Below, in pieces: positions 42,984-51,698 of a DNA stretch of 64,000 nucleotides (its first letter is position 1; each line of letters begins with the position of its first letter). Below the pieces are notes generated by a model. That model was not told where the DNA came from and did not search any database. It was given only the letters and a program-made list of their open reading frames with translations. Source of the stretch: Henriciella sp045287255 (GTDB lineage Bacteria > Pseudomonadota > Alphaproteobacteria > Caulobacterales > Hyphomonadaceae); NCBI RefSeq assembly GCF_045287255.1, contig NZ_CP137142.1:62001-126000 (forward strand), in the 5' to 3' direction. The translations under genes were made by a program, and so were the position numbers.

Positions 42984-43721
42984 TTAAATTCGATCTGTTG
43001 TATGCCCGGACCGGGTCCAGCGCAGGAAGGGTGGTCCCTGATCTTCGCCTTTTTCCAGTCGCTCCTCAATTTCACCCAGCATGAACCGCGTGACATTGGG
43101 CAGGTCCAGATCCAGCGCATCCTTAAGCGTGACCCATTGCAGGTCTGATAGTTCTGCCCCGTCCATGGGCGGGCGATCATCAATCAGAGCTTCTTCAGCC
43201 TCGGCCATGAAGAAGCGCGCATCAAAGCGTTTTGGGCGATAGGGCGGGGTGATGGCCCGGCCGATGAATTTCAGGTCTTTCAGGCAAGGTGCGATGTCCA
43301 TGTCGTAAAGGCGCTGCCAGCCTTCAGGGGCCCGCCTTGGCATTTCAGCATTGCGCCCGATCAGCAGGCCGGTTTCCTCAAACGTTTCGCGAATGGCGGT
43401 CATCGCAAAGGCACGGGGCAGCCGCCGGGTCTGGTGGCGCAAGCGGTCTTCAACGCGCTTGTTCAGCTCTGAATAGGCGACGACCCGGCTATCCTGTGGG
43501 TCGACGCGTCCACCGGGGAATACATACTTGTCTGGCATAAATGTATGCCGTCCGGAGCGCTTCCCCATCAGAACGCGCGGGTGCTCGGCATCGCGACGGA
43601 CAAGGATCAGCGTCGCGGCATCGCTTGGGCGTGGCGTACGTTTGCCCTCCAGCAGGACATCGCCGTCACCTTCGCGGTCATAGGCGCTACCGAGTTTTAT
43701 CTTGGTTTTTGTGTCGCTCAC
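42984..43721 (-). CDS. NUDIX hydrolase (NUDT19-like)
   Basis: 245-residue NUDIX pyrophosphatase, probably acting on CoA or acyl-CoA derivatives. GKRSGRHTFMPDKYVFPGGRVDP starts the fold, and the Nudix box helix AFAMTAIRETFEETGLLIG is separated from the glycine pair by an insertion of about 35 residues, as in NUDT7/NUDT19-like proteins. It overlaps the rnr stop by 4 bases on the same strand, so it is in the rnr operon. Confidence 0.88.
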   Translation of the reverse strand: MSDTKTKIKLGSAYDREGDGDVLLEGKRTPRPSDAATLILVRRDAEHPRVLMGKRSGRHTFMPDKYVFPGGRVDPQDSRVVAYSELNKRVEDRLRHQTRRLPRAFAMTAIRETFEETGLLIGRNAEMPRRAPEGWQRLYDMDIAPCLKDLKFIGRAITPPYRPKRFDARFFMAEAEEALIDDRPPMDGAELSDLQWVTLKDALDLDLPNVTRFMLGEIEERLEKGEDQGPPFLRWTRSGHTTDRI

Positions 43722-45952
43722 CGTTTCTTTTTCCCGCGCTTCCCTGCCTTGCCTTTACCGCGGACAGGACGGCGTTCAAACCGCTGCCCCCGCGTCCGGG
43801 TCGGCAGTTTTTCGCCAGGGCGGCGGGGTTTCGGGTCTGAAATCACTTCCAGAAGCAGGCCGCCTTCAAGCGGCGCGACCTCGGTAAGGCGTACCGTGAC
43901 CTCCATCCCCATTTCATAACGTTTGCCGGATTTCTCGGCGACCAGGGCCTGAGAGCCCTCGCTATAGCGCCAGTATTCATGGCTGATCTGAGAAGCCGGG
44001 GCAAAGCCGTCTGCACCTGTTTCTTCCAGTCGAATGAACAGGCCCGCTTTGGTGACGCCGCTAATCCGGCCCTGAAACTCTGCGCCAATCCGATCCGCCA
44101 GGAACAGCGCGAGATAACGATCTGTGGCTTCGCGCTCAGCCGCCATCGAGCGGCGCTCTGTATTGACCAAATGTTCGGCAATTTCTTCGAGCTGCGCACC
44201 TTGCTTCTGGGTTAGCCCATCCGGGCCAGCCTTCAAGACATTGATCAAAGCGCGGTGAACAATCAGGTCACTATAGCGCCGGATCGGACTGGTGAAGTGA
44301 GCATACTTTGTCAGGTTCAGCCCGAAATGCCCGATATTCTCCGCACTATAAACCGCCTGACTTTGGCTGCGCAGGACGATTTCGGAAATGACAGGGGCAT
44401 CATCTGTATCCTCGAAATCAGAGAGTAGGCGGTTGAAACGCGCGGTACGGGTTTTCTCGCCCACGGGCCACTTGATGTCGAACGTCTTCAGGAATTCAGC
44501 CAGCGCCGCGATCTTGGCATCAGAGGGCGTATCATGAATGCGGTAGAGCAGGGGGGAGCCTGCTTTCTCTAATGTCTCAGCGGCTGCGACATTGGCCTGA
44601 ATCATCATCTCTTCGATCAGCTTGTGGGCATCGAAGCGCGCCTTTTCGCGAATGCCGGCGACGGTGCCATCCTCGGCTATTTCGACCTTGCGCTCAGGCA
44701 GTTCCAGTTCCAGCGGAGACCGTCTCTCTCGGGCCGCTTTAAGGGCTGCATAAGCGCCCCAGAGCGGCTCCAGAACGCTCTTTAGCAGCTTTTCAGCGCG
44801 GGGTGTCGGATTGCCGTCAATCGCCTGCTGGGCCTCTTCATAAGACAGTGCGCCAGCCGATTGCATGATCCCGCGCATGAACTTGTGGCTGCGTTTGGTC
44901 CCGGCCTGATCGAACTCCATTGAGACCGCCAGACACATGCGCTCCTGCCCCTCTTTCAGCGAACAGGCATCGGCGCTCAGCTCAAACGGCAGCATAGGAA
45001 CAACGCGGTCAGGAAAATAGGTAGAGTTGCCACGTTTCAGGGCTTCCTGATCGAGGGGGCTGTCCGTTGTGACATAGGCGGCGACATCAGCAATCGCGAC
45101 GACCACACGCCAGCCATCCTCAAGCTTTTCGGCATAGACCGCATCATCATGATCGCGGGCATCTTCGGGATCGATGGTGATCAGAAGCATGTCCCGCAAA
45201 TCCTCACGCGGGGCATCGGCGGGGACAGCTTCTCTTGCCTGTTTCAGGACGGGTTCCGGAAACTCAGTTGGAATGTCATGGGTGGCGATGGCGAGCAGAG
45301 AGGCCGCGCGTGGGTCTTCCTGCCGCCCGATAATTTCCGTGACGCGCCCGCGCATTGGACCATAGGCTTTGCGCGCAATTGGGCTGGCGACAACCAGATC
45401 GCCATCAACGGCCCCGCCCGTATCGGCTTCACTGATCAATAGCTCGCGCTTGTCCTTGCGGCTCGCGGGTTGGACTCGGCCACCGCGCACTGTGCGAGAG
45501 AAGACACCGGTGACGGGCTTTTCCTCATCCCGCTTTTCAAACAGCTTCATCAGCCGTGCGGTCCAGTGTCCACCTTCATGCTCTTTCAGACGCGCCAGTC
45601 CGCGATCGCCAATGCCTGGCGCGGGGCCGCGCATTTTACCATTATAACCATCATAAATCAGCTCTGGTCCAAACGGGCCTTCCTTGCCAACCGCGCGCGC
45701 CAGCAACTCGCCATCATCATTCCGGCCTTCAAAGGCGATGACGCAGGTGGGCGGTGGCGTATCAGCTTTCGTCCAAGCGCGTTTCCCAGTTTTCTTGAGG
45801 GTACCTTCGGCCTCCAGCTCTTTCAGGATGGCGCGCAGGGTCTGACGCTCCCGCCCTTTTACGGCGAGCCCTTTGGCGATTTCTTGCTTGGTCGTTGCGC
45901 CCGGATTTTCACGCAGGAAATCCAGAACCGTTTGCTTGTCAGGGAAACTCAT
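43718..45952 (-). CDS. rnr: Ribonuclease R
   Basis: 744-residue 3'-5' exoribonuclease that degrades structured RNA. An N-terminal winged-helix-like region (MSFPDKQTVLDFLRENPGATTKQEIAKGL), cold-shock domains, the RNB catalytic core with Asp ligands in TIDPEDARDHDDAVY, a YAHFTSPIRRYSDLIVHRAL motif and a C-terminal S1 domain ending in a Lys/Arg-rich tail (KGKGKAGKRGKKKR). It is the first gene of an operon with the NUDIX hydrolase. Confidence 0.95.
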   Translation of the reverse strand: MSFPDKQTVLDFLRENPGATTKQEIAKGLAVKGRERQTLRAILKELEAEGTLKKTGKRAWTKADTPPPTCVIAFEGRNDDGELLARAVGKEGPFGPELIYDGYNGKMRGPAPGIGDRGLARLKEHEGGHWTARLMKLFEKRDEEKPVTGVFSRTVRGGRVQPASRKDKRELLISEADTGGAVDGDLVVASPIARKAYGPMRGRVTEIIGRQEDPRAASLLAIATHDIPTEFPEPVLKQAREAVPADAPREDLRDMLLITIDPEDARDHDDAVYAEKLEDGWRVVVAIADVAAYVTTDSPLDQEALKRGNSTYFPDRVVPMLPFELSADACSLKEGQERMCLAVSMEFDQAGTKRSHKFMRGIMQSAGALSYEEAQQAIDGNPTPRAEKLLKSVLEPLWGAYAALKAARERRSPLELELPERKVEIAEDGTVAGIREKARFDAHKLIEEMMIQANVAAAETLEKAGSPLLYRIHDTPSDAKIAALAEFLKTFDIKWPVGEKTRTARFNRLLSDFEDTDDAPVISEIVLRSQSQAVYSAENIGHFGLNLTKYAHFTSPIRRYSDLIVHRALINVLKAGPDGLTQKQGAQLEEIAEHLVNTERRSMAAEREATDRYLALFLADRIGAEFQGRISGVTKAGLFIRLEETGADGFAPASQISHEYWRYSEGSQALVAEKSGKRYEMGMEVTVRLTEVAPLEGGLLLEVISDPKPRRPGEKLPTRTRGQRFERRPVRGKGKAGKRGKKKR

Positions 45953-46113
45953 GGGCGCGCTGTAGCAGGCTTTATGGGGCTTGGCTTGCGATTTTCGCGG
46001 TATTGGCGCTCGCTTATTCGTCGAGGTTCAAGCGCATTTCCGTTATATATGGCTGGAACCCGCGGAATTGTCAGCGGAACTTGACCTTAACTGCCTAGCC
46101 CTACGCTTGGTGT

Positions 46114-46365
46114 ATGGCGAAGTCCCCATTTCGCTATTTCAAAACGTCACCTGAGATCATCCAACTTGCGGTGATGATGTGCGTCCGATTTCCACTCTCA
46201 CCTCGAAATGTGGAAGACTTGCTGCACGAGCGCGGGATCGATATCTGCCATGAGAGCGTGAGGCTCTGGGGTGGTTGCTTTGGCCAACCTTCGCCGGAAA
46301 GATCAGAACGAAGCGCACCCCATACATGCGAGAGCATAATCAGTGGCAGTGGCACCTGAAAAGGC
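46114..46365 (+). pseudogene. IS6-type transposase remnant, frameshifted and truncated
   Basis: The first about 50 codons from the ATG at 46114 (SPFRYFKTSPEIIQLAVMM and VRFPLSPRNVEDLLHERGIDICHESVRLW) match the N-terminus of IS6/IS26-family transposases. The frame then breaks; the continuation (FAGKIRTKRTPYMREHNQWQWHL) is in a second frame (about 46284-46352), and homology stops near 46365. The catalytic DDE region is missing, so this is dead. No clear terminal inverted repeats were seen. It marks the edge of the accessory gene set that follows. Confidence 0.8.
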
Positions 46366-46403
46366 TGCTAGAAATAGGTTGTGTTAGACCTATAGCGTCT
46401 CGC

Positions 46404-47192
46404 TTATGGGCGCGCTTGGAGGCTAGCCGCATCTACACCTTCAGCAATCAGGCCGCTATCAATGCCGCATTTGACGATCATCTCAAAGTATTGATCCATA
46501 TCGCGGCCAGTACCGTCTAGCTGCACCAGATAATCCCCCAGCAAAACCGTTCTTCCCGGATAGTCCGCAGGCGTCTTCTGAATGGGATAATTGTAAGGTC
46601 CGGGCATGAGCATCACATCGCGCAGGCTCGGCTCAGTGTACATTTGCCGAATGCCGTCGACGTTTGGTGTCCCTGAGGAAATGTAGATTGAGATGTTGTG
46701 CTTGGAGGCCCCATACTCCGCTGAATTCGGATCCAGCGTTTCATCTGAATAAGCATAGGTTATGCGGGCATTCTCCGGCGTGATCGGCCATTCGCCAGTC
46801 GATATATCGCTAAATGTCCCCCATCCTTCCAGAGGTGGCGGGATTAGAGAGGCTGCATCTGTGCAGGGACCGTAGGGCCAGGACAGAGCGGTCTTGTCAG
46901 CACCAATCTGCTGACCTGTTTCATAGGCATACATTCGCCGCTTCTCATCGCGGGCTGCAAGCTTTTCAAGCGCTTCTTTTGCGTTCGCCGCCGTGATCGG
47001 ACCGGTTTCCAGTGTTTGGCCAGGCGCAGCTTGCTCAACCGATGCTGAAAGAGTTTCCGGCTCCGGCGTCGTTTGCTCGGTTTGTGCGCTGTTCTCAGGA
47101 GTTTCCGCGTCCGTTTGCGTTTCCCCGCCACATGCGGACAGGAGCGCCAGAGCACTCACGGCAGCGACCAAACGGGTGGTTATCATAAACAT
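46404..47192 (-). CDS. Exported lipoprotein of unknown function (LIPxLxGWG motif)
   Basis: 262-residue lipoprotein (ALLSAC, Cys21), then a Thr/Glu/Ala-rich linker (about 25-65) and a globular domain carrying ASLIPPPLEGWGTFSDIS and later ISIYISSGTPNVDGIRQMYTE and GRTVLLGDYLVQLDGTGRDMDQYFEMIVKCG. No named domain recognised. A related-looking motif APLIPDLPDGFGVVP occurs in the lipoprotein at 51699. It is the last gene of a four-gene operon; its start overlaps the end of the preceding gene by 10 bases. A GGAG lies 8 bases before the ATG. Confidence 0.75.
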   Translation of the reverse strand: MFMITTRLVAAVSALALLSACGGETQTDAETPENSAQTEQTTPEPETLSASVEQAAPGQTLETGPITAANAKEALEKLAARDEKRRMYAYETGQQIGADKTALSWPYGPCTDAASLIPPPLEGWGTFSDISTGEWPITPENARITYAYSDETLDPNSAEYGASKHNISIYISSGTPNVDGIRQMYTEPSLRDVMLMPGPYNYPIQKTPADYPGRTVLLGDYLVQLDGTGRDMDQYFEMIVKCGIDSGLIAEGVDAASLQARP

Positions 47193-47665
47193 AGATTTGT
47201 CTCCTGATCTTGCCCGCGGGCACAGTGTTGGTGCTCACCAAGTCTCTCAATCTGCCAGCCGGGATAGTCAGCCTCAGCCGCCCAGCGATAAATTGTGCGA
47301 ATGGTGATGGCGCTTATGGCGTCGTCCTCGACGCGATGATGATAGTCGACAATCATTTGCGTCAGACCGATCTCGCAATAGGCTTTGGTTAAAGGTGCCT
47401 GGATCTCATTTTGAACGAGCCGAGCTGTCAGTTGCCGCTCAACCGGGCTGGTCGCGCGTACAAGATCAGCATCTGGCATATCCAGAAAAGCGCCAGCATC
47501 TTGTTCGACAAAACCATACAGGGGGTTGATCTGATCGAGTGAGCATAGTTCCGCAGCGATTACCGTCGGCTGCTCCACGGAGGTATTCTGTGCTTCCTCT
47601 GCATGGGCGAACGAAACGCCTAGCAAACAGGCTGCCACTCCATAGGCATGTCGGTGAAGTTTCAT
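47183..47665 (-). CDS. Small exported protein of unknown function
   Basis: 160-residue protein with signal peptide (MKLHRHAYGVAACLLGVSFAHA, cleavage near residue 23). The mature part has four cysteines spread along it, ends in CARGQDQETNLCL and includes YHHRVEDDAISAITIRTIYRWAAEADY. No family recognised. ATG 47665 has AGGAGA 8 bases upstream. It lies between the 817-residue protein gene (12 bases) and the lipoprotein gene (10-base overlap). Confidence 0.7.
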   Translation of the reverse strand: MKLHRHAYGVAACLLGVSFAHAEEAQNTSVEQPTVIAAELCSLDQINPLYGFVEQDAGAFLDMPDADLVRATSPVERQLTARLVQNEIQAPLTKAYCEIGLTQMIVDYHHRVEDDAISAITIRTIYRWAAEADYPGWQIERLGEHQHCARGQDQETNLCL

Positions 47666-47677
47666 TCTCAATATCTC

Positions 47678-50131
47678 CTAAGGCCCACATTCACGCCAGC
47701 GTTTGCCGCAAGTGAGTTTGCAGGAACTTTCGCGCGGCGTGAGGGTTGAACTGGTCGTTTTGCTCTCGAAGCAGGCTTTGGCTTCGCAAGAACAATCACA
47801 GCTGCCAGACGCGCTAATCACTGAGCACATGTTCGGAAGGGGCCCCACACCACCAGCATCATTTGTACGGTTTGGTGTAGCGGGGCCAGGCCTGTTGATT
47901 GTACCAGGGTCTGACTGAGGCGTTGCCTGCGGGTTAAACGCGAATGTCTGATTGATTTTGGCCTGGCGAAGCTCCCGCAAGCCACGATAAACCTCTGTCT
48001 CAACGGGTTCTAATTTGGTGTCTGACCTGCGCAGCGGTGGAAACGCGAGTGCACCCTTGCCCTTCGCTGTCACGCGCTCGCCAAATTCGCACAAATCTGG
48101 ATTAGTTTCCTGCATCAGGCGCGGCCATTCTGACATCGGGACCATGCAGAAGCTCTCTTCTGCGGTGAAGTGTAATGTGTCCTCAGTATTCTCGATGATT
48201 TCGATCTTTCCCTGAAACTCGGGGTCGGGCATCGAGATATACCCATCCTTTCCGGCAAATGGGACAATGGCCGTTGTTGAGCCGGTAAAGCCCGGCTTCA
48301 GGACACTTGGGTCAGTGACCATGAAGCCGAAACCATCCCCAGCATCGTCAACGAACTGGATAACATTATCGAAACTGGCGAGTGCGCCCTCCAATATGCC
48401 CCCATCGATCGACGTGGCAGTCCCTTCAAAGATGCTGCGCCAAGAGGTGTCGACGCCACCTGGCAGCTTAGTTCCAATAGGCATGAGACCGACTTTGGCC
48501 CCATGATCGATAGAGGCCGTAGACATATCCATAAGCTCAAACTCGCCCGAGCTTGAGCTGCCCATATCAGCAAGATCACCCGGATCACCAATCACCGCAT
48601 CCAGTGAGAATGTAAGCTCCACATCGAGAGCCGGACGCCGCGCGGCTGTGCGAAGCCGATCGTTCTTGGGCACATAGGATACAAGAATAACCGCCCAAGG
48701 TTTCTCTCCCGGTTTGCGCTCGTCGACGGGGAAATAATGCAGACGCTGTAAGTTATCATCTTCATCCTCCCCCTGGGATGATGGCTCATAGATACAGTGT
48801 TTGATGCCAGAGCTGTTCTCAACATTCACAAAGCAAGCCGTCTCAGATTGATCCAGTGAGCCCTTTCCTCGGCCAGCCGCAGAGAGGATGACATCATCAA
48901 TGCGGTCATCTCCAGGGCGTCCATCTTTTTGCTTAAGGCGGATTTGCAGATCGCCATGCCAAGACGCGTGTTTGGCTTCTATGCGCAAGACGAAACAGCT
49001 CGCTGCGTAAGGCAGGATTTTAAAAACCTCTTTTGTCGTGATGACGGTTTCATCAATGGTAACGTCCCGGCATCCACCAAAAGAGTCATCGAGCCAACGC
49101 TGGGCACTTACGGCTTCATTGTAAGGGGCATCAAAACCAAGGCTCGCCTGATAAGCGGCAAAGCTTGGAAAAGCATGTTCCAGCCCTCTTAACAAATCAC
49201 CATCATTGGCGTTGACGAAATCATGTACAGCAGCGACCGGGAATTCGTCTTCGCCAGCCGCAGCCAGCATAGGTTGGAGCTTTTTCCAGTCATCACTCAT
49301 CTGGTGTTCAATTAAGTATCGAACAAAAGCCCCTCGGCTTTGATCCTCGCCCTCTTCGTCCCTGAAATTTGTCAGCCGCTCGGAATAGTCACCCGCCAGG
49401 AATGGCAAGCGATTGCGAATGTCATCATAATCCTCATGGTAGAGGCGACCAGCAGCGTCGGTAGAAGCAACGGCCAACGCATCAACCGCGCCCACCAGAA
49501 GCCATGGTGGCGCAGCTTCCACATCAGCCTGTAACCGCGATCCAAATTCCCACAACCGGCCTAAAGCCCATCCTGTCCCCAGGAAAATGCGCCGCCTGTC
49601 CGAAAGCGTCTCTTCAGAGGCTTGCACAGTGGCCATGAACACCGCCTTGGTGTCATTGGCGTTGAGGTCATAATCGTAAAACAGTGGACGCAAGCCATCC
49701 TTGCGCTCTGGGGTTGTGTTTGGGGAAAGCGTGCAGAAGATCGGATAATCCCGCGGGGCACGCGGATCATCGATCTCCAGACCAATATTGCCAAAGGGGT
49801 AAAGCCCCTGCGCTTTAAACCAACCAAGATTCTCTCCGAAACCCGCAACAGAAATCTGGCTGTAAACCTCTGAAAGGTTCAGGGTGTTTACACGATCAGG
49901 TCCTTCATCCGTTGCGCGCTTGCAAAACCCATATGAGTTCACAAATCGCTCCGCGGCGACCCAGAACGCCTTGTCGTCTATTAGTGGGTTTGAACCTGCC
50001 ACATGATCATCGCTCAGCGTAGGGTCAGTGCGGACCGAATAGAATTGGTCCTGCGCCTCTGCTGCAGGCATTGGCGCCAGCGTCGCTGCGACAGCCCAGC
50101 CTATGGCAAACCATAATGTCTGGCGGATCAT
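47678..50131 (-). CDS. Large exported protein with Cys-rich C-terminus, unknown family
   Basis: 817-residue secreted or periplasmic protein (signal peptide to about residue 26, PAAEA-QD). The N-terminal third (about 150-260: IFLGTGWALGRLWEFGSRLQADVEAAPPWLLVGAVDALAV) recalls the helical part of zincin-like peptidases, where HExxH then a W-x-x-EG-x-A motif would be expected, but neither His pair is present. The middle is mainly beta with many acidic residues. The last about 45 residues have eight cysteines (CSVISASGSCDCSCEAKACF ... SCKLTCGKRWREC), suggesting a disulphide-rich or metal-binding tail. Start ATG 50131 overlaps the preceding stop by 4 bases. Confidence 0.75.
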   Translation of the reverse strand: MIRQTLWFAIGWAVAATLAPMPAAEAQDQFYSVRTDPTLSDDHVAGSNPLIDDKAFWVAAERFVNSYGFCKRATDEGPDRVNTLNLSEVYSQISVAGFGENLGWFKAQGLYPFGNIGLEIDDPRAPRDYPIFCTLSPNTTPERKDGLRPLFYDYDLNANDTKAVFMATVQASEETLSDRRRIFLGTGWALGRLWEFGSRLQADVEAAPPWLLVGAVDALAVASTDAAGRLYHEDYDDIRNRLPFLAGDYSERLTNFRDEEGEDQSRGAFVRYLIEHQMSDDWKKLQPMLAAAGEDEFPVAAVHDFVNANDGDLLRGLEHAFPSFAAYQASLGFDAPYNEAVSAQRWLDDSFGGCRDVTIDETVITTKEVFKILPYAASCFVLRIEAKHASWHGDLQIRLKQKDGRPGDDRIDDVILSAAGRGKGSLDQSETACFVNVENSSGIKHCIYEPSSQGEDEDDNLQRLHYFPVDERKPGEKPWAVILVSYVPKNDRLRTAARRPALDVELTFSLDAVIGDPGDLADMGSSSSGEFELMDMSTASIDHGAKVGLMPIGTKLPGGVDTSWRSIFEGTATSIDGGILEGALASFDNVIQFVDDAGDGFGFMVTDPSVLKPGFTGSTTAIVPFAGKDGYISMPDPEFQGKIEIIENTEDTLHFTAEESFCMVPMSEWPRLMQETNPDLCEFGERVTAKGKGALAFPPLRRSDTKLEPVETEVYRGLRELRQAKINQTFAFNPQATPQSDPGTINRPGPATPNRTNDAGGVGPLPNMCSVISASGSCDCSCEAKACFESKTTSSTLTPRESSCKLTCGKRWRECGP

Positions 50132-51573
50132 TGCGGGGTCATCCCAGGCATCATCGGCATGGCTGGAATACCACCCATACACTGCATAAGCGAGGCACCC
50201 ATGGCCATTGTGCCACCGATAATCGCGGGATTATTCTGCAAGGCTGTCTCTGCCTCACTCGCCGATAGGCCCCGCTCTTCTGCGACGGTCGCAAGCGGGT
50301 CTTCTGCGCCATTATATTCAGCCTCGCGGATATCTACGATCAGCTCAAAGTCATCCTCTGAGAATTGAGCCTGCATCTTACCGATCATGCAGTCGCAAAG
50401 CGCTTCATCTTCATTCTCAGCGACACAAATCTGCATCATGCGCTCACGCGGTGTGCCTTTCAGGCGTTCAGCTTCAGCGGGTGCGCCTTGTGAGCAATTC
50501 TCGCCCATGTCCATGGTTTCTATAAACATCATGCCAGCCGTCTGGTGGTCAGACTGTGGGATACTCTGCGTCAGGTTCATCCGCTCATTGCTGCTCAAAG
50601 ACGAGCCACTGGTCCCCATAAGAGCCCATGCCAGTGCAACGTTTGGCGAGGCGGCCTTTTGCAGCACGCGCGCTTCAAATTCAGCACTGTAGCAAGCGCA
50701 ATATTGCGGGCTATTCCCATCAGCGGCGCAAGAGTCAGCGACGATTACGCGAGCTTTGTCCTCAGGTGTTGCAGGTTCTGGCTTAGACACTTGTGCTTGG
50801 GGTGCCAGTGTTGCGACCAAGCCGGGCTCAAAGCCGGCATCAAGGCGCGTCTTTGCATCGACGCCTGGCTCATTGTCGGCCCATAGAACTGCAGAGCAGT
50901 ATAACTCATCCGTCTCCGCATGCGGGGCGAGTTTATTACGAGCCCGCGCTTGTAACGCATCAAAGCCTTCCGCGCCAAGCCCCATGGCTTCCCCTCGCGA
51001 ACGGCTCAGTTCATCCTGACTAAGGGCGTCGCCACCGTAATCAGAGAATGAGCGATAATAGGCTTCAAATTCACGGTCGGTCAGGTGCGATGTCTTGCGG
51101 CCAGCATCGCACTGGCAAAAACGCTCATCCCCTGTCGAAGCGACACAGGAGGCAATATATTGGGTTACCGCTGGGGTTGACGGTGGCAGAGAGAAAGACG
51201 GCTTCGGCGCGCCAGCAATGACACATCCCTTTTCATAATCGGTGATATTGCTCGGGCGCCCGCCGACTGGGTCATAACCCTCCTCAATCATCATCGCGTT
51301 CATTGGATTGCTCATCAGGCTCTCAAATGCCTCGCCATAGCGATTATCCAGCCCGAGAGCGCTGTAATATCCCTGCAGCAGCACATCTTTCGCGGCAGGC
51401 GTCGCAGATACGCGCTCATACACGGCAAGCCGGGTCGCCACGCAGGCGCAGTCAATATTGCTCCGCTCCAGTGAAGAACAGGCCGATTCGACCGACTGCG
51501 GTTGAGCTGTGACTGAAGGCACAAACGCCAGTGCCCAAAAGGCAAGCAAAGCTGAACTGATCAATGAGCGCAT
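50128..51573 (-). CDS. Exported protein with four C-x9-C-x-C repeats
   Basis: 481-residue secreted protein (signal peptide to about residue 23, SVTA-QP). It has four copies of an exact C-x9-C-x-C motif: CSSLERSNIDCAC, CVASTGDERFCQC, CAADGNSPQYCAC and CVAENEDEALCDC, each followed by an alpha-helical stretch with aromatic and acidic residues and spaced roughly 100-130 residues apart. Further single cysteines lie between. The layout suggests tandem disulphide- or metal-stabilised domains. I do not recognise a named family. It is the first gene of a four-gene operon, and divergent from the lipoprotein at 51699. Confidence 0.8.
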   Translation of the reverse strand: MRSLISSALLAFWALAFVPSVTAQPQSVESACSSLERSNIDCACVATRLAVYERVSATPAAKDVLLQGYYSALGLDNRYGEAFESLMSNPMNAMMIEEGYDPVGGRPSNITDYEKGCVIAGAPKPSFSLPPSTPAVTQYIASCVASTGDERFCQCDAGRKTSHLTDREFEAYYRSFSDYGGDALSQDELSRSRGEAMGLGAEGFDALQARARNKLAPHAETDELYCSAVLWADNEPGVDAKTRLDAGFEPGLVATLAPQAQVSKPEPATPEDKARVIVADSCAADGNSPQYCACYSAEFEARVLQKAASPNVALAWALMGTSGSSLSSNERMNLTQSIPQSDHQTAGMMFIETMDMGENCSQGAPAEAERLKGTPRERMMQICVAENEDEALCDCMIGKMQAQFSEDDFELIVDIREAEYNGAEDPLATVAEERGLSASEAETALQNNPAIIGGTMAMGASLMQCMGGIPAMPMMPGMTPQ

Positions 51574-51698
51574 AAATATCCCTCCGAATGATGGCGTTAA
51601 CCTTAGGAGAGCGTCTCGAGCGCCGCATACGTCAAATGACGCATGCCCTGAAAAAATGCGAGTTTAGGGTCGTGATGAGGATGGAAACGGGAAGAGAT

